NCBI GenBank assembly: GCA_025451135.1
Contig: JANWKW010000193.1
Span: forward strand, 1 to 6,703
DNA from: Vulcanimicrobiia bacterium
Lineage (GTDB): Bacteria > Vulcanimicrobiota > Vulcanimicrobiia > Vulcanimicrobiales > Vulcanimicrobiaceae
Reading direction: 5' to 3'
Length of the DNA stretch: 6,703 nt
Made by a program: the position numbers and the translations under genes
Part shown: positions 1 to 5,754 of the stretch, piece after piece
Layout of the letters: each line of letters begins with the position of its first letter
How positions within the stretch are numbered: position 1 is the first letter of the stretch
The notes under the pieces: generated by a model
Told to the model about the DNA's origin: nothing
The model's database searches: none
The model's input: the letters and a program-made list of their open reading frames with translations, nothing else

Positions 1-1
1 G

Positions 2-346
2 CTGGCCCGGCTCGAGAACCAGGCGAAGCCCGCCGATCCGGCCGTTCGCGCCGATCTGTACGTGCAGCTGGCGTCGCTCGCGAATCTGCGCGACGCGCGC
101 CTCCAGGCGGGCGGCCCGGGCATCCCGATCGAGATCTGGTTCACGCTGATCCTGCTCTCGGCGTTGCTGCTCGGCATCACGTTCTTCGGCTATCACGAAC
201 ATCTCGGATTCCAGGTCGGCATGACGCTGGTGCTCGCGACCGCGCTCGCGACGCTGTTCTGGCTGACCGTCCAGCTCGACTTCCCGTTCTGCGGCGGCAC
301 GACCGTCGGCCCGGGCGCCATCGTGCAAGCGCTCAAGACGCTATGA
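2..346 (+). CDS. DUF4239 (bestrophin-like) membrane protein, C-terminal part; 5' end outside window
   Basis: The frame is open from the first bases of the window, so this is the last ~114 residues of a longer protein. The GTG at 62 is only an internal valine codon, because the upstream codons read as ordinary soluble coding sequence. A short polar helix is followed by two hydrophobic segments, roughly 146-190 (IWFTLILLSALLLGITFFG) and 208-280. The tail LDFPFCGG followed by VGPGAIVQAL matches the usual end of DUF4239 proteins, which have an LDxPFSG motif followed by a VSPxPFxxAL-like segment. DUF4239 proteins are predicted multi-pass inner-membrane proteins distantly compared with bestrophin channels, and their function is not established. 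The stop overlaps the next start as ATGA, which suggests co-translation with the small membrane protein downstream. The family call rests on motif recall from the C-terminus only. Confidence 0.7.
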   Translation: MARLENQAKPADPAVRADLYVQLASLANLRDARLQAGGPGIPIEIWFTLILLSALLLGITFFGYHEHLGFQVGMTLVLATALATLFWLTVQLDFPFCGGTTVGPGAIVQALKTL

Positions 347-576
347 AGAAGTGGGAGACGCTGCTCGCGCTGCTCGCCGTCATCCTGGCCAGCGCCGCCG
401 CGTTCCCGATCGGGTTGCGCGTTCCGCTGGCGCTGCTGGCGATCGCGCTGCTCGTCTCGATCGGCGCTGCGCGCCTCCGGTCGGCTGCGACCGGCAAGAG
501 GACGATGCACGTCCCCGACGCGGCCGACCGCGCCGAACGCATCCGCGCCGACCGCGAACGCCGCCTGCACCACTGA
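343..576 (+). CDS. Small two-helix membrane protein of unknown function (77 aa)
   Basis: I do not recognise a family. The protein starts MKKWE and has two closely spaced hydrophobic segments: about residues 6-22 (LLALLAVILASAAAFPI) and 25-43 (RVPLALLAIALLVSIGAAR). A charged tail rich in Arg, Asp and Glu follows (residues 44-77). This is the pattern of a helical hairpin with both ends in the cytoplasm; the positive residues KK at the start and RLR after helix 2 support that orientation. Its ATG overlaps the stop of the DUF4239 gene (ATGA) and no clear Shine-Dalgarno sequence precedes it, so translation is probably coupled to the upstream gene. It may be an accessory subunit of that membrane protein, but this is inferred only from the overlap. 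Codon use resembles the neighbours, which supports a real gene. Confidence 0.6.
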   Translation: MKKWETLLALLAVILASAAAFPIGLRVPLALLAIALLVSIGAARLRSAATGKRTMHVPDAADRAERIRADRERRLHH

Positions 577-582
577 TCCACC

Positions 583-629
583 GTGTCATTCCGAGCGTCG
601 GGAGCGTAGCGACCAGAGTCGAGGGACCG
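583..629. repeat. Possible dispersed intergenic repeat (GTCATTCCGAGCG... GTCGAGGGACC type)
   Basis: The 79-base gap between the two plus-strand genes holds a segment that begins GTGTCATTCCGAGCG, has GGAGCGTAGCGACC in the middle and ends GTCGAGGGACC. It reads like the short interspersed elements seen in many high-GC and environmental genomes, whose reverse strand runs GGTCCCTCGACT ... CGGGATGACAC. It contains a repeated GAGCG and a weak stem, GTCG(597-600)/CGAC(609-612). It has no start codon or coding signature of its own. Only one copy lies in the window, so the repeat call rests on pattern recall. Confidence 0.4.
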
Positions 630-655
630 CCGCTGCGTTACGCGAAGGCGACATC

Positions 656-934
656 ATGGTAACGGCATTCATCCTGCTCAACGTCGAGCGCGGTCATATG
701 AAAGCGGTAGCCGACGGGCTGCTCGAGATCGAGGGCATCGCCGAGGTCTACTCGGTCGCCGGACCCTTCGATCTGGTCGCGATCGCCCGGGTGAAAGAGC
801 ACGATCAGCTCAACGACCTGGTCACCGACCATCTCGCCGCCCTCGAAGGCATCGACGCGACCGAGACGCTGATCGCGTTCCGCTCGCTCGCGAAGAAAGA
901 CCTCGGCCTCCTCTGGGATATCGGCGTCGACTAG
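656..934 (+). CDS. Stand-alone Lrp/AsnC ligand-binding (RAM) domain protein
   Basis: The 92-residue protein is a single alpha/beta RAM domain (AsnC_trans_reg). It starts with strand VTAFILLNVERGH, then a helix KAVADGLLEIEGIAEVYSVAG, then GPFDLVAIARVKEHDQLNDLV, and ends with a strand TETLIAFRSLAKK. The AEVYSVAGPFDLVA segment is the hallmark of the family, where effector amino acids bind between dimers. There is no helix-turn-helix upstream and no room for one, so the protein cannot act like full-length Lrp on its own. Stand-alone RAM proteins are known; they form oligomeric rings and may modulate partner regulators or enzymes. The ATG is preceded by GAAGG at 644-648 with 7 bases spacing. The amino-acid biosynthesis genes further downstream make an amino-acid-sensing role attractive, but the opposite-strand genes between them rule out a simple shared operon. 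The stop lies 3 bases from the stop of the convergent gene. Confidence 0.85.
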   Translation: MVTAFILLNVERGHMKAVADGLLEIEGIAEVYSVAGPFDLVAIARVKEHDQLNDLVTDHLAALEGIDATETLIAFRSLAKKDLGLLWDIGVD

Positions 935-937
935 GAC

Positions 938-2668
938 CTACGGTTCGTCGGTCCGGTAGAGCGCGCCGCCGGGGGCGGTGAGGATGCGGGACTTGCCGTC
1001 GATGATCTCGGTGAAGCGGACGCGCTCGGGCGTCCAGGCGTCGCTGCCGACGCGGAACAGGTTGCCGCCGAGCGGCGCGAGCGGCGTGCCGTCGTCGTAC
1101 GCGAGCTTGCCCTTGCGCACGATCACGCGCACGCTGCCGTAGTAGCCGTCCGCGTCGATCGCGGCGTAGTGCCCGAGATACGCGTTCCAGATCTTCGGAT
1201 ACGCGAACGTGCGCGGACCCGCGTAGGTCGCCCCCGTGAACCACTGCGACCCGAAGAATGCTTCGACCACGCGCTTCTTGGCGTCGCGACCGAACTGCAG
1301 CGACGCGGCGGCGTAGGCCGGGCTATCGATCCAGAACGAATCCTCGCCGTTGGGATACATCGCATACGTGCCGTTCGCGTCCGTCAGGGTCAGGCGATCG
1401 CCGTTCGCCGCGACGACCAATCGCTTCGTGCCGCCTTGCAGCGCGTACGACCCCGCGAATGCCGCCGGCTTGTCGACGTGGAGCGGATCGTCCGCCTTGG
1501 GCGCCACGGGCAGCGGCTTGCCCTCCGCATACGCGCGCAGCGCCTTGATCGCGTACGTCACGATCGCGCAGGGGCGCGGGCCGGCGTAGTTCAGATTCGA
1601 CATCGCGATCACGCCGTAGCCGCGCGTAAGGTCGAGCTGCATGCAGGCGGTGTACGAGAGCACGCCGCCGGTATGCCCGACCAGCCGGTCGCCCTCGATG
1701 CGCTGATCGGCCAGGCCGTAGCCGTACAGGCCGAACATGCCGTGGCCGCCGGCGCCCATCTCCTTCCCGTTCGTGATCGCCGGCGACGTCAGCAGCTTCC
1801 AGCTCGCGGGCGAGAGCAGCCGGCCGTGCGGTCCGGCGCCGCCGTTGAGGATGTAGCGCATGTAGTTCGCCATGTCGCCCGATGTCGTCAGGACCGAGCC
1901 TGCCGGGTCCTGATAATGCGTGGTCGGCGTGGTGACGAGGCGCGGATGCACGGGCGGCGCCGGCCGGTCGTCGTCGGCATAGGTGTAGCCGGTCGCGGCG
2001 TCGGCCAGCGTCTGCGGGTTCCAGATGGTCGTGCTGTGCGTCATCTCCAGCGGAGCGAAGATCCGGCGCGCGATGATGCTCTGATAGTCGCTCCGGTCGA
2101 TCGTCGTCAGGATCGCGCCGAGCGTATCGTAGCCGACGTTCGAGTACGACCAGTGCGTCCCGGGCGCGTAGCCGGTGAACCAGTCGCGCAGCGAGGCCGG
2201 GCCGGCATAACCGGTCGAGAGGCCGCCGTCGGGCAGACCGCTGCTGTGCGAGAACAGGTCGTGCGAGGTGATCGGGCGATACGCGGAATGGATCGAGAAC
2301 CACGGCAAGTAGTGCGTGACCGGCAGCGCGTCGTCGAACCGGCCGGCGTCTTTGAGCTGCAGCAGCGCGCTCGCCGTGAACGATTTGGTGATGGAGCCGA
2401 TCCCGAAGCGGGTCTGCGGCGTGACCGGCTCTTTCGTCTCGCGATTCGCGAAGCCGACGCTCTCGATCCGCAGCACCCCGGTCTTGTCGACGATCGCCAC
2501 CGACATCCCGGGCGCGCCCTGGCGCGCCAGCGCGACCGGTGCGAACGCGTCGATCGCTTCGAGCGTCTGCGCGAGCGTGGGCGGCGCGGCCGACGGGGCC
2601 GGAGCGGGAGTCGCGCCGATCAGCACGAGCGAGAGCAGTAGGCAGCTAGAAGAGCGCGAGCTGAGCAT
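938..2668 (-). CDS. Secreted serine hydrolase, class C beta-lactamase/penicillin-binding-protein superfamily
   Basis: The 576-residue protein starts with a Sec-type signal peptide: hydrophobic LLLSLVLIGA at residues 10-19, then a Pro/Ala-rich linker. The catalytic domain (about 34-380) has the nucleophile motif SITK (Ser92-Lys95), the second motif YSN (Tyr175-Asn177) and HTGG (332-335) in place of the KTG box. These are typical of the beta-lactamase family (PF00144), which includes esterases, D-amino-acid peptidases and FmtA/EstB-like enzymes. A C-terminal beta-rich domain (about 395-576) follows, like the lipocalin-type domain appended to many of these hydrolases. Substrate cannot be read from sequence, and the extra domain and HTGG argue against a true AmpC. 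It should act in the periplasm or outside the cell. The start is supported by GGAGGA just upstream and by the signal peptide. It overlaps the upstream nuclease gene by 23 bases, so the two are co-transcribed. Confidence 0.88.
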   Translation of the reverse strand: MLSSRSSSCLLLSLVLIGATPAPAPSAAPPTLAQTLEAIDAFAPVALARQGAPGMSVAIVDKTGVLRIESVGFANRETKEPVTPQTRFGIGSITKSFTASALLQLKDAGRFDDALPVTHYLPWFSIHSAYRPITSHDLFSHSSGLPDGGLSTGYAGPASLRDWFTGYAPGTHWSYSNVGYDTLGAILTTIDRSDYQSIIARRIFAPLEMTHSTTIWNPQTLADAATGYTYADDDRPAPPVHPRLVTTPTTHYQDPAGSVLTTSGDMANYMRYILNGGAGPHGRLLSPASWKLLTSPAITNGKEMGAGGHGMFGLYGYGLADQRIEGDRLVGHTGGVLSYTACMQLDLTRGYGVIAMSNLNYAGPRPCAIVTYAIKALRAYAEGKPLPVAPKADDPLHVDKPAAFAGSYALQGGTKRLVVAANGDRLTLTDANGTYAMYPNGEDSFWIDSPAYAAASLQFGRDAKKRVVEAFFGSQWFTGATYAGPRTFAYPKIWNAYLGHYAAIDADGYYGSVRVIVRKGKLAYDDGTPLAPLGGNLFRVGSDAWTPERVRFTEIIDGKSRILTAPGGALYRTDEP

Positions 2669-3668
2669 GTTCCTCCAGATATTCGGCGTCGAAGCCGGCG
2701 GCGCGGACGCGGTGGACGAAATCTTCGAACCCGTGGTTGAGCAGGACCTTGCGCGGCTGCGCCAGTTCGAGGTAGCGCAGCAGCGCGGGATAGTCGGCGT
2801 GATCCGAGAGCGCGAACGACCGGTCCGCGCCGTAGCGGTACGAGGCGCTGCGGTCCATCGCCCAGCCGGTCAGCATCGCCGTGCGGCGATGCCGGTTTCG
2901 CAGCGCGCGCGGCAGTCCGCGACCCGAGGGCGGCCAGATCAGCACCGTCTCCGGGACGTAGTCCGCCTCGTCGTAGCACGCGTAGGGCGGCAGCGCGACC
3001 CCCTGCCGGACGTAGACGTCGCTGATCGCGGCGACCGACGGATGCACCGTGATCGGCAGCCCCGCGCCGCCCAGGATCGCGATCGCCTCTTGGGCCTTGC
3101 CCAGCGAATAGGCGTAGAAGACGGGTACGCCGCCGTCTTCGAGGGCGCGCCGCGCGAACGCGATCATGTCGGCGTGCAGCTCGTCCTTGGGCGGAAAGAC
3201 GTACTGCGCGCGTCCGAACGTGCATTCCATCAGCACCACGTCGCAGCGCTTGACCTCGGGCGGCTCGCACGTGAGCGACGGCGCCAGTTTGAAATCGCCG
3301 GTGTAGACGAAGCGCCCGCGCTCGCCTTCGACCAGCAGCTGCGAGCTGCCCAGCACGTGGCCGGCCGAGAACAGCGTCAGGCGGTGTTCGCCTTCGTCCC
3401 ACGGGACGTTCATCGCGCGCTCTTCGAAGACGCACGGCGGCCGCGGCGGCCGCCGGTCGAGGAACGAGGTCTGGACCGGCTTCTGCGAGCGCTTCGAGAA
3501 GCGCACCCGGCAGATGGCGGCGGTGTTGGGGGTGGCCACCACGACCCGGTGCTCGCGGGCGTGGTCGCTGTGGCCGTGCGAGACGTAGCCGCGCTCGCGC
3601 GCGCGCATCGAGTCGACCCAGAGATCCAGGTCGGCGACGTAGAGCGACTTCTCGACGATCGAAAACAC
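2646..3668 (-). CDS. Metallo-beta-lactamase/beta-CASP nuclease, resembling DNA-ligase-associated exonuclease
   Basis: This 340-residue protein carries the full metal-binding set of a YSH1/CPSF73-like nuclease (COG1236). HGHSDH at 31-36 is motif 2, SAGHVLGSSQ gives His104, and TGDF gives Asp125. The beta-CASP motifs are ECTFG (Glu148, motif A), LSDHAD (His290, motif B) and LLNHGF (His312, motif C). Asp19 in LWVDS is likely motif 1. The segments FYAYSLGKAQE and TCEPPEVKRCD and the short length recall the DNA-ligase-associated exonuclease family. That family usually sits with an ATP-dependent ligase, an Lhr-type helicase and a phosphoesterase. None of those is in this window, so a role in RNA processing remains possible. 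The start is GTG at 3668; no ATG or GTG lies upstream in frame before a stop at 3720-3722, and no Shine-Dalgarno sequence is evident, so the mRNA may be nearly leaderless. A LexA-like palindrome lies 2 bases upstream of the start codon. Confidence 0.85.
   Translation of the reverse strand: MFSIVEKSLYVADLDLWVDSMRARERGYVSHGHSDHAREHRVVVATPNTAAICRVRFSKRSQKPVQTSFLDRRPPRPPCVFEERAMNVPWDEGEHRLTLFSAGHVLGSSQLLVEGERGRFVYTGDFKLAPSLTCEPPEVKRCDVVLMECTFGRAQYVFPPKDELHADMIAFARRALEDGGVPVFYAYSLGKAQEAIAILGGAGLPITVHPSVAAISDVYVRQGVALPPYACYDEADYVPETVLIWPPSGRGLPRALRNRHRRTAMLTGWAMDRSASYRYGADRSFALSDHADYPALLRYLELAQPRKVLLNHGFEDFVHRVRAAGFDAEYLEEHAQLALF
2671..2676 (-). promoter_or_regulatory. Shine-Dalgarno sequence of the serine hydrolase gene, inside the nuclease gene
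   Basis: On the minus strand GGAGGA precedes the ATG, with GGAGG ending 3 bases before it. It lies within the last codons of the nuclease gene. A strong site here fixes the start at 2668 and shows that this organism uses short spacings, which is relevant to the asparaginase start. Confidence 0.6.
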
Positions 3669-3670
3669 GA

Positions 3671-3684
3671 CGAACAGCTGTTCG
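3671..3684. promoter_or_regulatory. LexA-type operator, CGAACAGCTGTTCG
   Basis: This is a 14-base perfect inverted repeat that fits the Gram-positive/actinobacterial LexA box (CGAAC-N4-GTTCG). It lies in the 63-base gap between the divergent nuclease and cysK genes, immediately upstream of the nuclease GTG and 47 bases before the cysK ATG. A possible minus-strand promoter, TTGCCG (3709-3704) - 16 bases - TATCGA (3687-3682), would place the box over its -10 and transcription start, where a repressor would block it. The box is seen directly. The promoter is weak and inferred, and LexA control is inferred from the consensus. Confidence 0.55.
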
Positions 3685-3731
3685 ATACCGGCCTCGCAAC
3701 GTCCGGCAAGGCACCCGGGTTATGCGGTCCT

Positions 3732-4700
3732 ATGAGGATCTACGACAATCTGGCCGACACGTTCGGCAACACCCCTCTGGTCAAGCTGCCTCGGCTGGCC
3801 AAGGGCCTGGGCGCGACCGTCCTGGTGAAGATGGAGTCGTTCAATCCGGCCGGCTCCGTGAAGGACCGCATCGGCGTCGCCATGATCGAAGCGGCCGAGC
3901 GAGACGGGCGCCTGCGCCCGGGCGTCACCATCGTCGAGCCGACCTCCGGCAATACCGGCATCGCGCTGGCCTTCGTGGCCGCCGCCAAAGGCTATCCGAT
4001 CATCCTGACCATGCCGGAGACGGCCACTATCGAGCGGCGTAACCTGTTGCGCGCCTACGGCGCCCAGGTGGTGCTGACGCCCGGTCCCGAGGGCATGCCC
4101 GGCGCGATCCGCAAGGCCGAAGAGATCCGCGACTCCGACCCGGCGCGCTATTTCACGCCCCAACAGTTCGATAATCCCGCCAACCCCGAGATCCACCGGC
4201 GCACCACCGGCGAGGAGATCTTCCGCGATACCGACGGCACGGTCGACATCTTCATCGCCGCGGTCGGCACCGGCGGCACCGTCACCGGTGCGGGCGGGCT
4301 GCTCAAGGAGCGCAAGCCCGGCGTGAAGGTCATCGTGGTCGAACCGGATGCATCGCCCGTCCTCTCGGGCGGCAAGCCCGGGCCGCACAAGATCCAAGGG
4401 ATCGGCGGCGGCTTCGTCCCGGGCAACCTCGACACCGGCATCTACGATGAAGTCATCCGGGTGACCGATGCGGACGCGATCGCGACGGCGCGGCGCGCCG
4501 CCCGCGAAGAGGGCATGCTGGTCGGCATCTCCAGCGGCGCCAACATCTGGGCGGCGTTGGAAGTCGCCAAGCGTCCGGAGTCGAAAGGCAAGACCATCGT
4601 GACCATCGGGTGCGATACCGGCGAGCGCTACCTGAGCAATCCGGTCTTCGCCGATCAGGAAGCCAACGTCGTCGAGCCTTCGCTCGTCGCTCCCAGCTAA
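3732..4700 (+). CDS. cysK: Cysteine synthase (O-acetylserine sulfhydrylase)
   Basis: This PLP enzyme makes cysteine from O-acetylserine and sulfide in the cytoplasm. The 322-residue length is normal for CysK/CysM. Landmarks in order are GNTPLVKL (12-19), NPAGSVKDR with the PLP lysine Lys44, and PTSGNTG (70-76), which holds the substrate carboxylate. MPETATIERR and GMPGAI follow, then QQFDNPANPEIHRRTTG (144-160), the phosphate-binding loop GTGGTVTG (179-186), SPVLSGGKPGPHKIQGIG (208-225) and GISSGA (265-270), whose Ser268 contacts the PLP ring nitrogen. The GGKPGPHKIQGIG signature favours CysK over CysM or cystathionine beta-synthase, which would also have extra domains. The ATG at 3732 is the only start that fits; the frame stays open far upstream only because it crosses the opposite-strand nuclease gene. 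There is no clear Shine-Dalgarno sequence, so a short or absent leader is possible. It heads a plus-strand operon with asparaginase and methionine synthase. Confidence 0.93.
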   Translation: MRIYDNLADTFGNTPLVKLPRLAKGLGATVLVKMESFNPAGSVKDRIGVAMIEAAERDGRLRPGVTIVEPTSGNTGIALAFVAAAKGYPIILTMPETATIERRNLLRAYGAQVVLTPGPEGMPGAIRKAEEIRDSDPARYFTPQQFDNPANPEIHRRTTGEEIFRDTDGTVDIFIAAVGTGGTVTGAGGLLKERKPGVKVIVVEPDASPVLSGGKPGPHKIQGIGGGFVPGNLDTGIYDEVIRVTDADAIATARRAAREEGMLVGISSGANIWAALEVAKRPESKGKTIVTIGCDTGERYLSNPVFADQEANVVEPSLVAPS

Positions 4701-4703
4701 GGA
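4698..4703 (+). promoter_or_regulatory. Shine-Dalgarno TAAGGA overlapping the cysK stop codon
   Basis: TAAGGA is complementary to the 3' end of bacterial 16S rRNA (UCCUUA), and its first three bases are the cysK TAA stop. It ends 4 bases before an ATC codon at 4708, in the asparaginase frame. The GTG at 4780 is far too distant to use it. The site therefore argues that translation of the asparaginase begins near 4708, coupled to cysK termination. Confidence 0.45.
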
Positions 4704-4707
4704 ACGC

Positions 4708-5748
4708 ATCTCGCACCAATCGCCGCCGCCCACCGGAGAACCGCTCGTCGAGGTCACCCGCGGTGACCTGGTCGAATCCGTGCATCGCATCGCGGCCTGC
4801 GCCGTCGACGATTCCGGTCGCGCCTACCTCGCGATCGGCGACGTCGACGCGCCCGTCTACCTCCGTTCGAGCGCCAAGCCGTTCATCGCCGCGTCGGTCA
4901 TCGCCGCCGGCGCGCGCGAGGCCTTCGGGCTGACGCAGCCCGAGATCGCGGTGATGGCGGCCTCGCACGACGGCGAACCGTTCCACGTCGAAGCGGTCGC
5001 ATCGATCCTGCGCAAGATCGGCGCGAGCGTCGACGACTTGCAGTGCGGCACGCATCTTCCCTACGACGAGGCGTCGGCGCGCACGCTGCTCCGCGCGGGC
5101 GAGCCGCCGAACGCGCTGTACAACAACTGCTCCGGCAAGCACGCCGGCATCTTGGCGCTCTGCAAGCTGATCGGGGCCGATCAGGCCACCTACTTGGACG
5201 CGGCCAACCCGGCACAGCGGCATATCCTGGCCTTCTGCGCGCGCATGAGCGACGACGATCCGGAGACCTGGCCGCTCGCGGTCGACGGCTGCGGCATCCC
5301 GGTCTACGCGACCTCGCTGCGCCGGACGGCGCTCGCGTTCGCGCGCTTCGCGACGCTGCGCGGCGTCTCGCCGGCGGACGCGGCCGCGCTCGCGATCGTC
5401 CGCGACGCGATGGTCGCATACCCGGCCTACGTCAGCGGGACGAACGGCTTCGACGCCGCGCTGATGGAGGCGGGCGCCGGCGATATCGCCTGCAAGGTGG
5501 GCGCCGAGGGCGTCCACGTCGTCGCGGCGATCGCAAGCGGGCTCGGCTATGCGAGCAAGGTGATCGACGGCGCGACCCGCGGACGATCGCCGGCCACGCT
5601 CGAGGCCCTGCGCGCGCTGGGCGTGCTCGACCGGGCGCAGGTGACGAAACTCGCCGCGTTCGCCCGGCCGGTGCTGTATAATCGGGCGGGGCGCGTCGTC
5701 GGGGAAGTCCGGTGCCGCCCGATCGTCGCCATCGAAAAAGCGAGATAA
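4708..5748 (+). CDS. Asparaginase, Rhizobium etli (ReAV)-like asparaginase II family; start uncertain
   Basis: The enzyme hydrolyses L-asparagine to aspartate and ammonia. It belongs to the PF06089 family, unrelated to E. coli AnsA/AnsB. Counting from the codon at 4708 (346 aa), RSSAKPF gives Ser54 and Lys57, ASH gives Ser86, NNCSGKHAG gives Cys141 and Lys144, and DGCGIP gives Cys195. The spacing of these equals that of the ReAV catalytic Ser48/Lys51/Ser80 and zinc ligands Cys135/Lys138/Cys189, recalled from memory, with a constant offset of 6. The family N-terminal motif is clear as EVTRGDLVESVHR, encoded at 4750-4788. The first canonical start in this frame is the GTG at 4780, inside that motif, which would give a 322-residue protein lacking the conserved strand. 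No ATG, GTG or TTG lies between 4780 and the in-frame TGA at 4633. The best alternative is ATC at 4708, just after TAAGGA; an ATG-to-ATC change or base error is equally possible. It follows cysK directly and precedes the methionine synthase gene by 6 bases. Confidence 0.85.
   Translation: MSHQSPPPTGEPLVEVTRGDLVESVHRIAACAVDDSGRAYLAIGDVDAPVYLRSSAKPFIAASVIAAGAREAFGLTQPEIAVMAASHDGEPFHVEAVASILRKIGASVDDLQCGTHLPYDEASARTLLRAGEPPNALYNNCSGKHAGILALCKLIGADQATYLDAANPAQRHILAFCARMSDDDPETWPLAVDGCGIPVYATSLRRTALAFARFATLRGVSPADAAALAIVRDAMVAYPAYVSGTNGFDAALMEAGAGDIACKVGAEGVHVVAAIASGLGYASKVIDGATRGRSPATLEALRALGVLDRAQVTKLAAFARPVLYNRAGRVVGEVRCRPIVAIEKAR
5677..5682 (+). promoter_or_regulatory. Candidate internal -10 box TATAAT ahead of the methionine synthase gene
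   Basis: A perfect TATAAT lies inside the last codons of the asparaginase gene (encoding part of VLYNRAG), 72 bases before the next gene's GTG. Such an A/T run is uncommon in this GC-rich sequence. No convincing -35 hexamer lies 16-18 bases upstream, so this is only a possible internal promoter. Confidence 0.2.
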
Positions 5749-5754
5749 ACGACC

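Noticed and set aside
351..662. A 103-codon plus-strand frame overlapping the small membrane protein and the spacer
   Set aside because: It is very Arg/Ala-rich and hydrophilic, whereas the frame at 343-576 gives a sensible two-helix membrane protein with an ATGA overlap.
1169..2641. A 490-codon open frame on the plus strand opposite the serine hydrolase gene
   Set aside because: Its translation is Arg/Val/Ala/Asp-rich without motifs and mirrors the minus-strand gene. Long antisense frames are expected where GC-biased third positions remove stop codons.
938..2668. Annotation as an AmpC beta-lactamase (antibiotic resistance)
   Set aside because: The protein has HTGG instead of KTG, an added C-terminal beta domain and unusual length. 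It fits the broad serine hydrolase superfamily better, so no resistance claim is supported.
2316..3731. Apparent 5' extension of the cysK frame, open back to 2316
   Set aside because: It runs antisense through the serine hydrolase and nuclease genes and has low-complexity composition. Cysteine synthase homology begins at the ATG at 3732 with the normal family N-terminus, so it is not a fusion protein.
4636..4780. Asparaginase reached by programmed frameshift from the end of cysK
   Set aside because: The frames overlap, but cysK ends normally and no slippery sequence is evident. A separate start at 4708 after TAAGGA is simpler.
3720..4790. A 356-codon minus-strand frame opposite cysK
   Set aside because: It is the shadow of a well-supported cysK gene and has no recognisable domain.
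4453..5517. A 354-codon minus-strand frame opposite asparaginase
   Set aside because: It is Arg/Ala/Val-rich with no motifs and is complementary to a gene with all catalytic residues intact.
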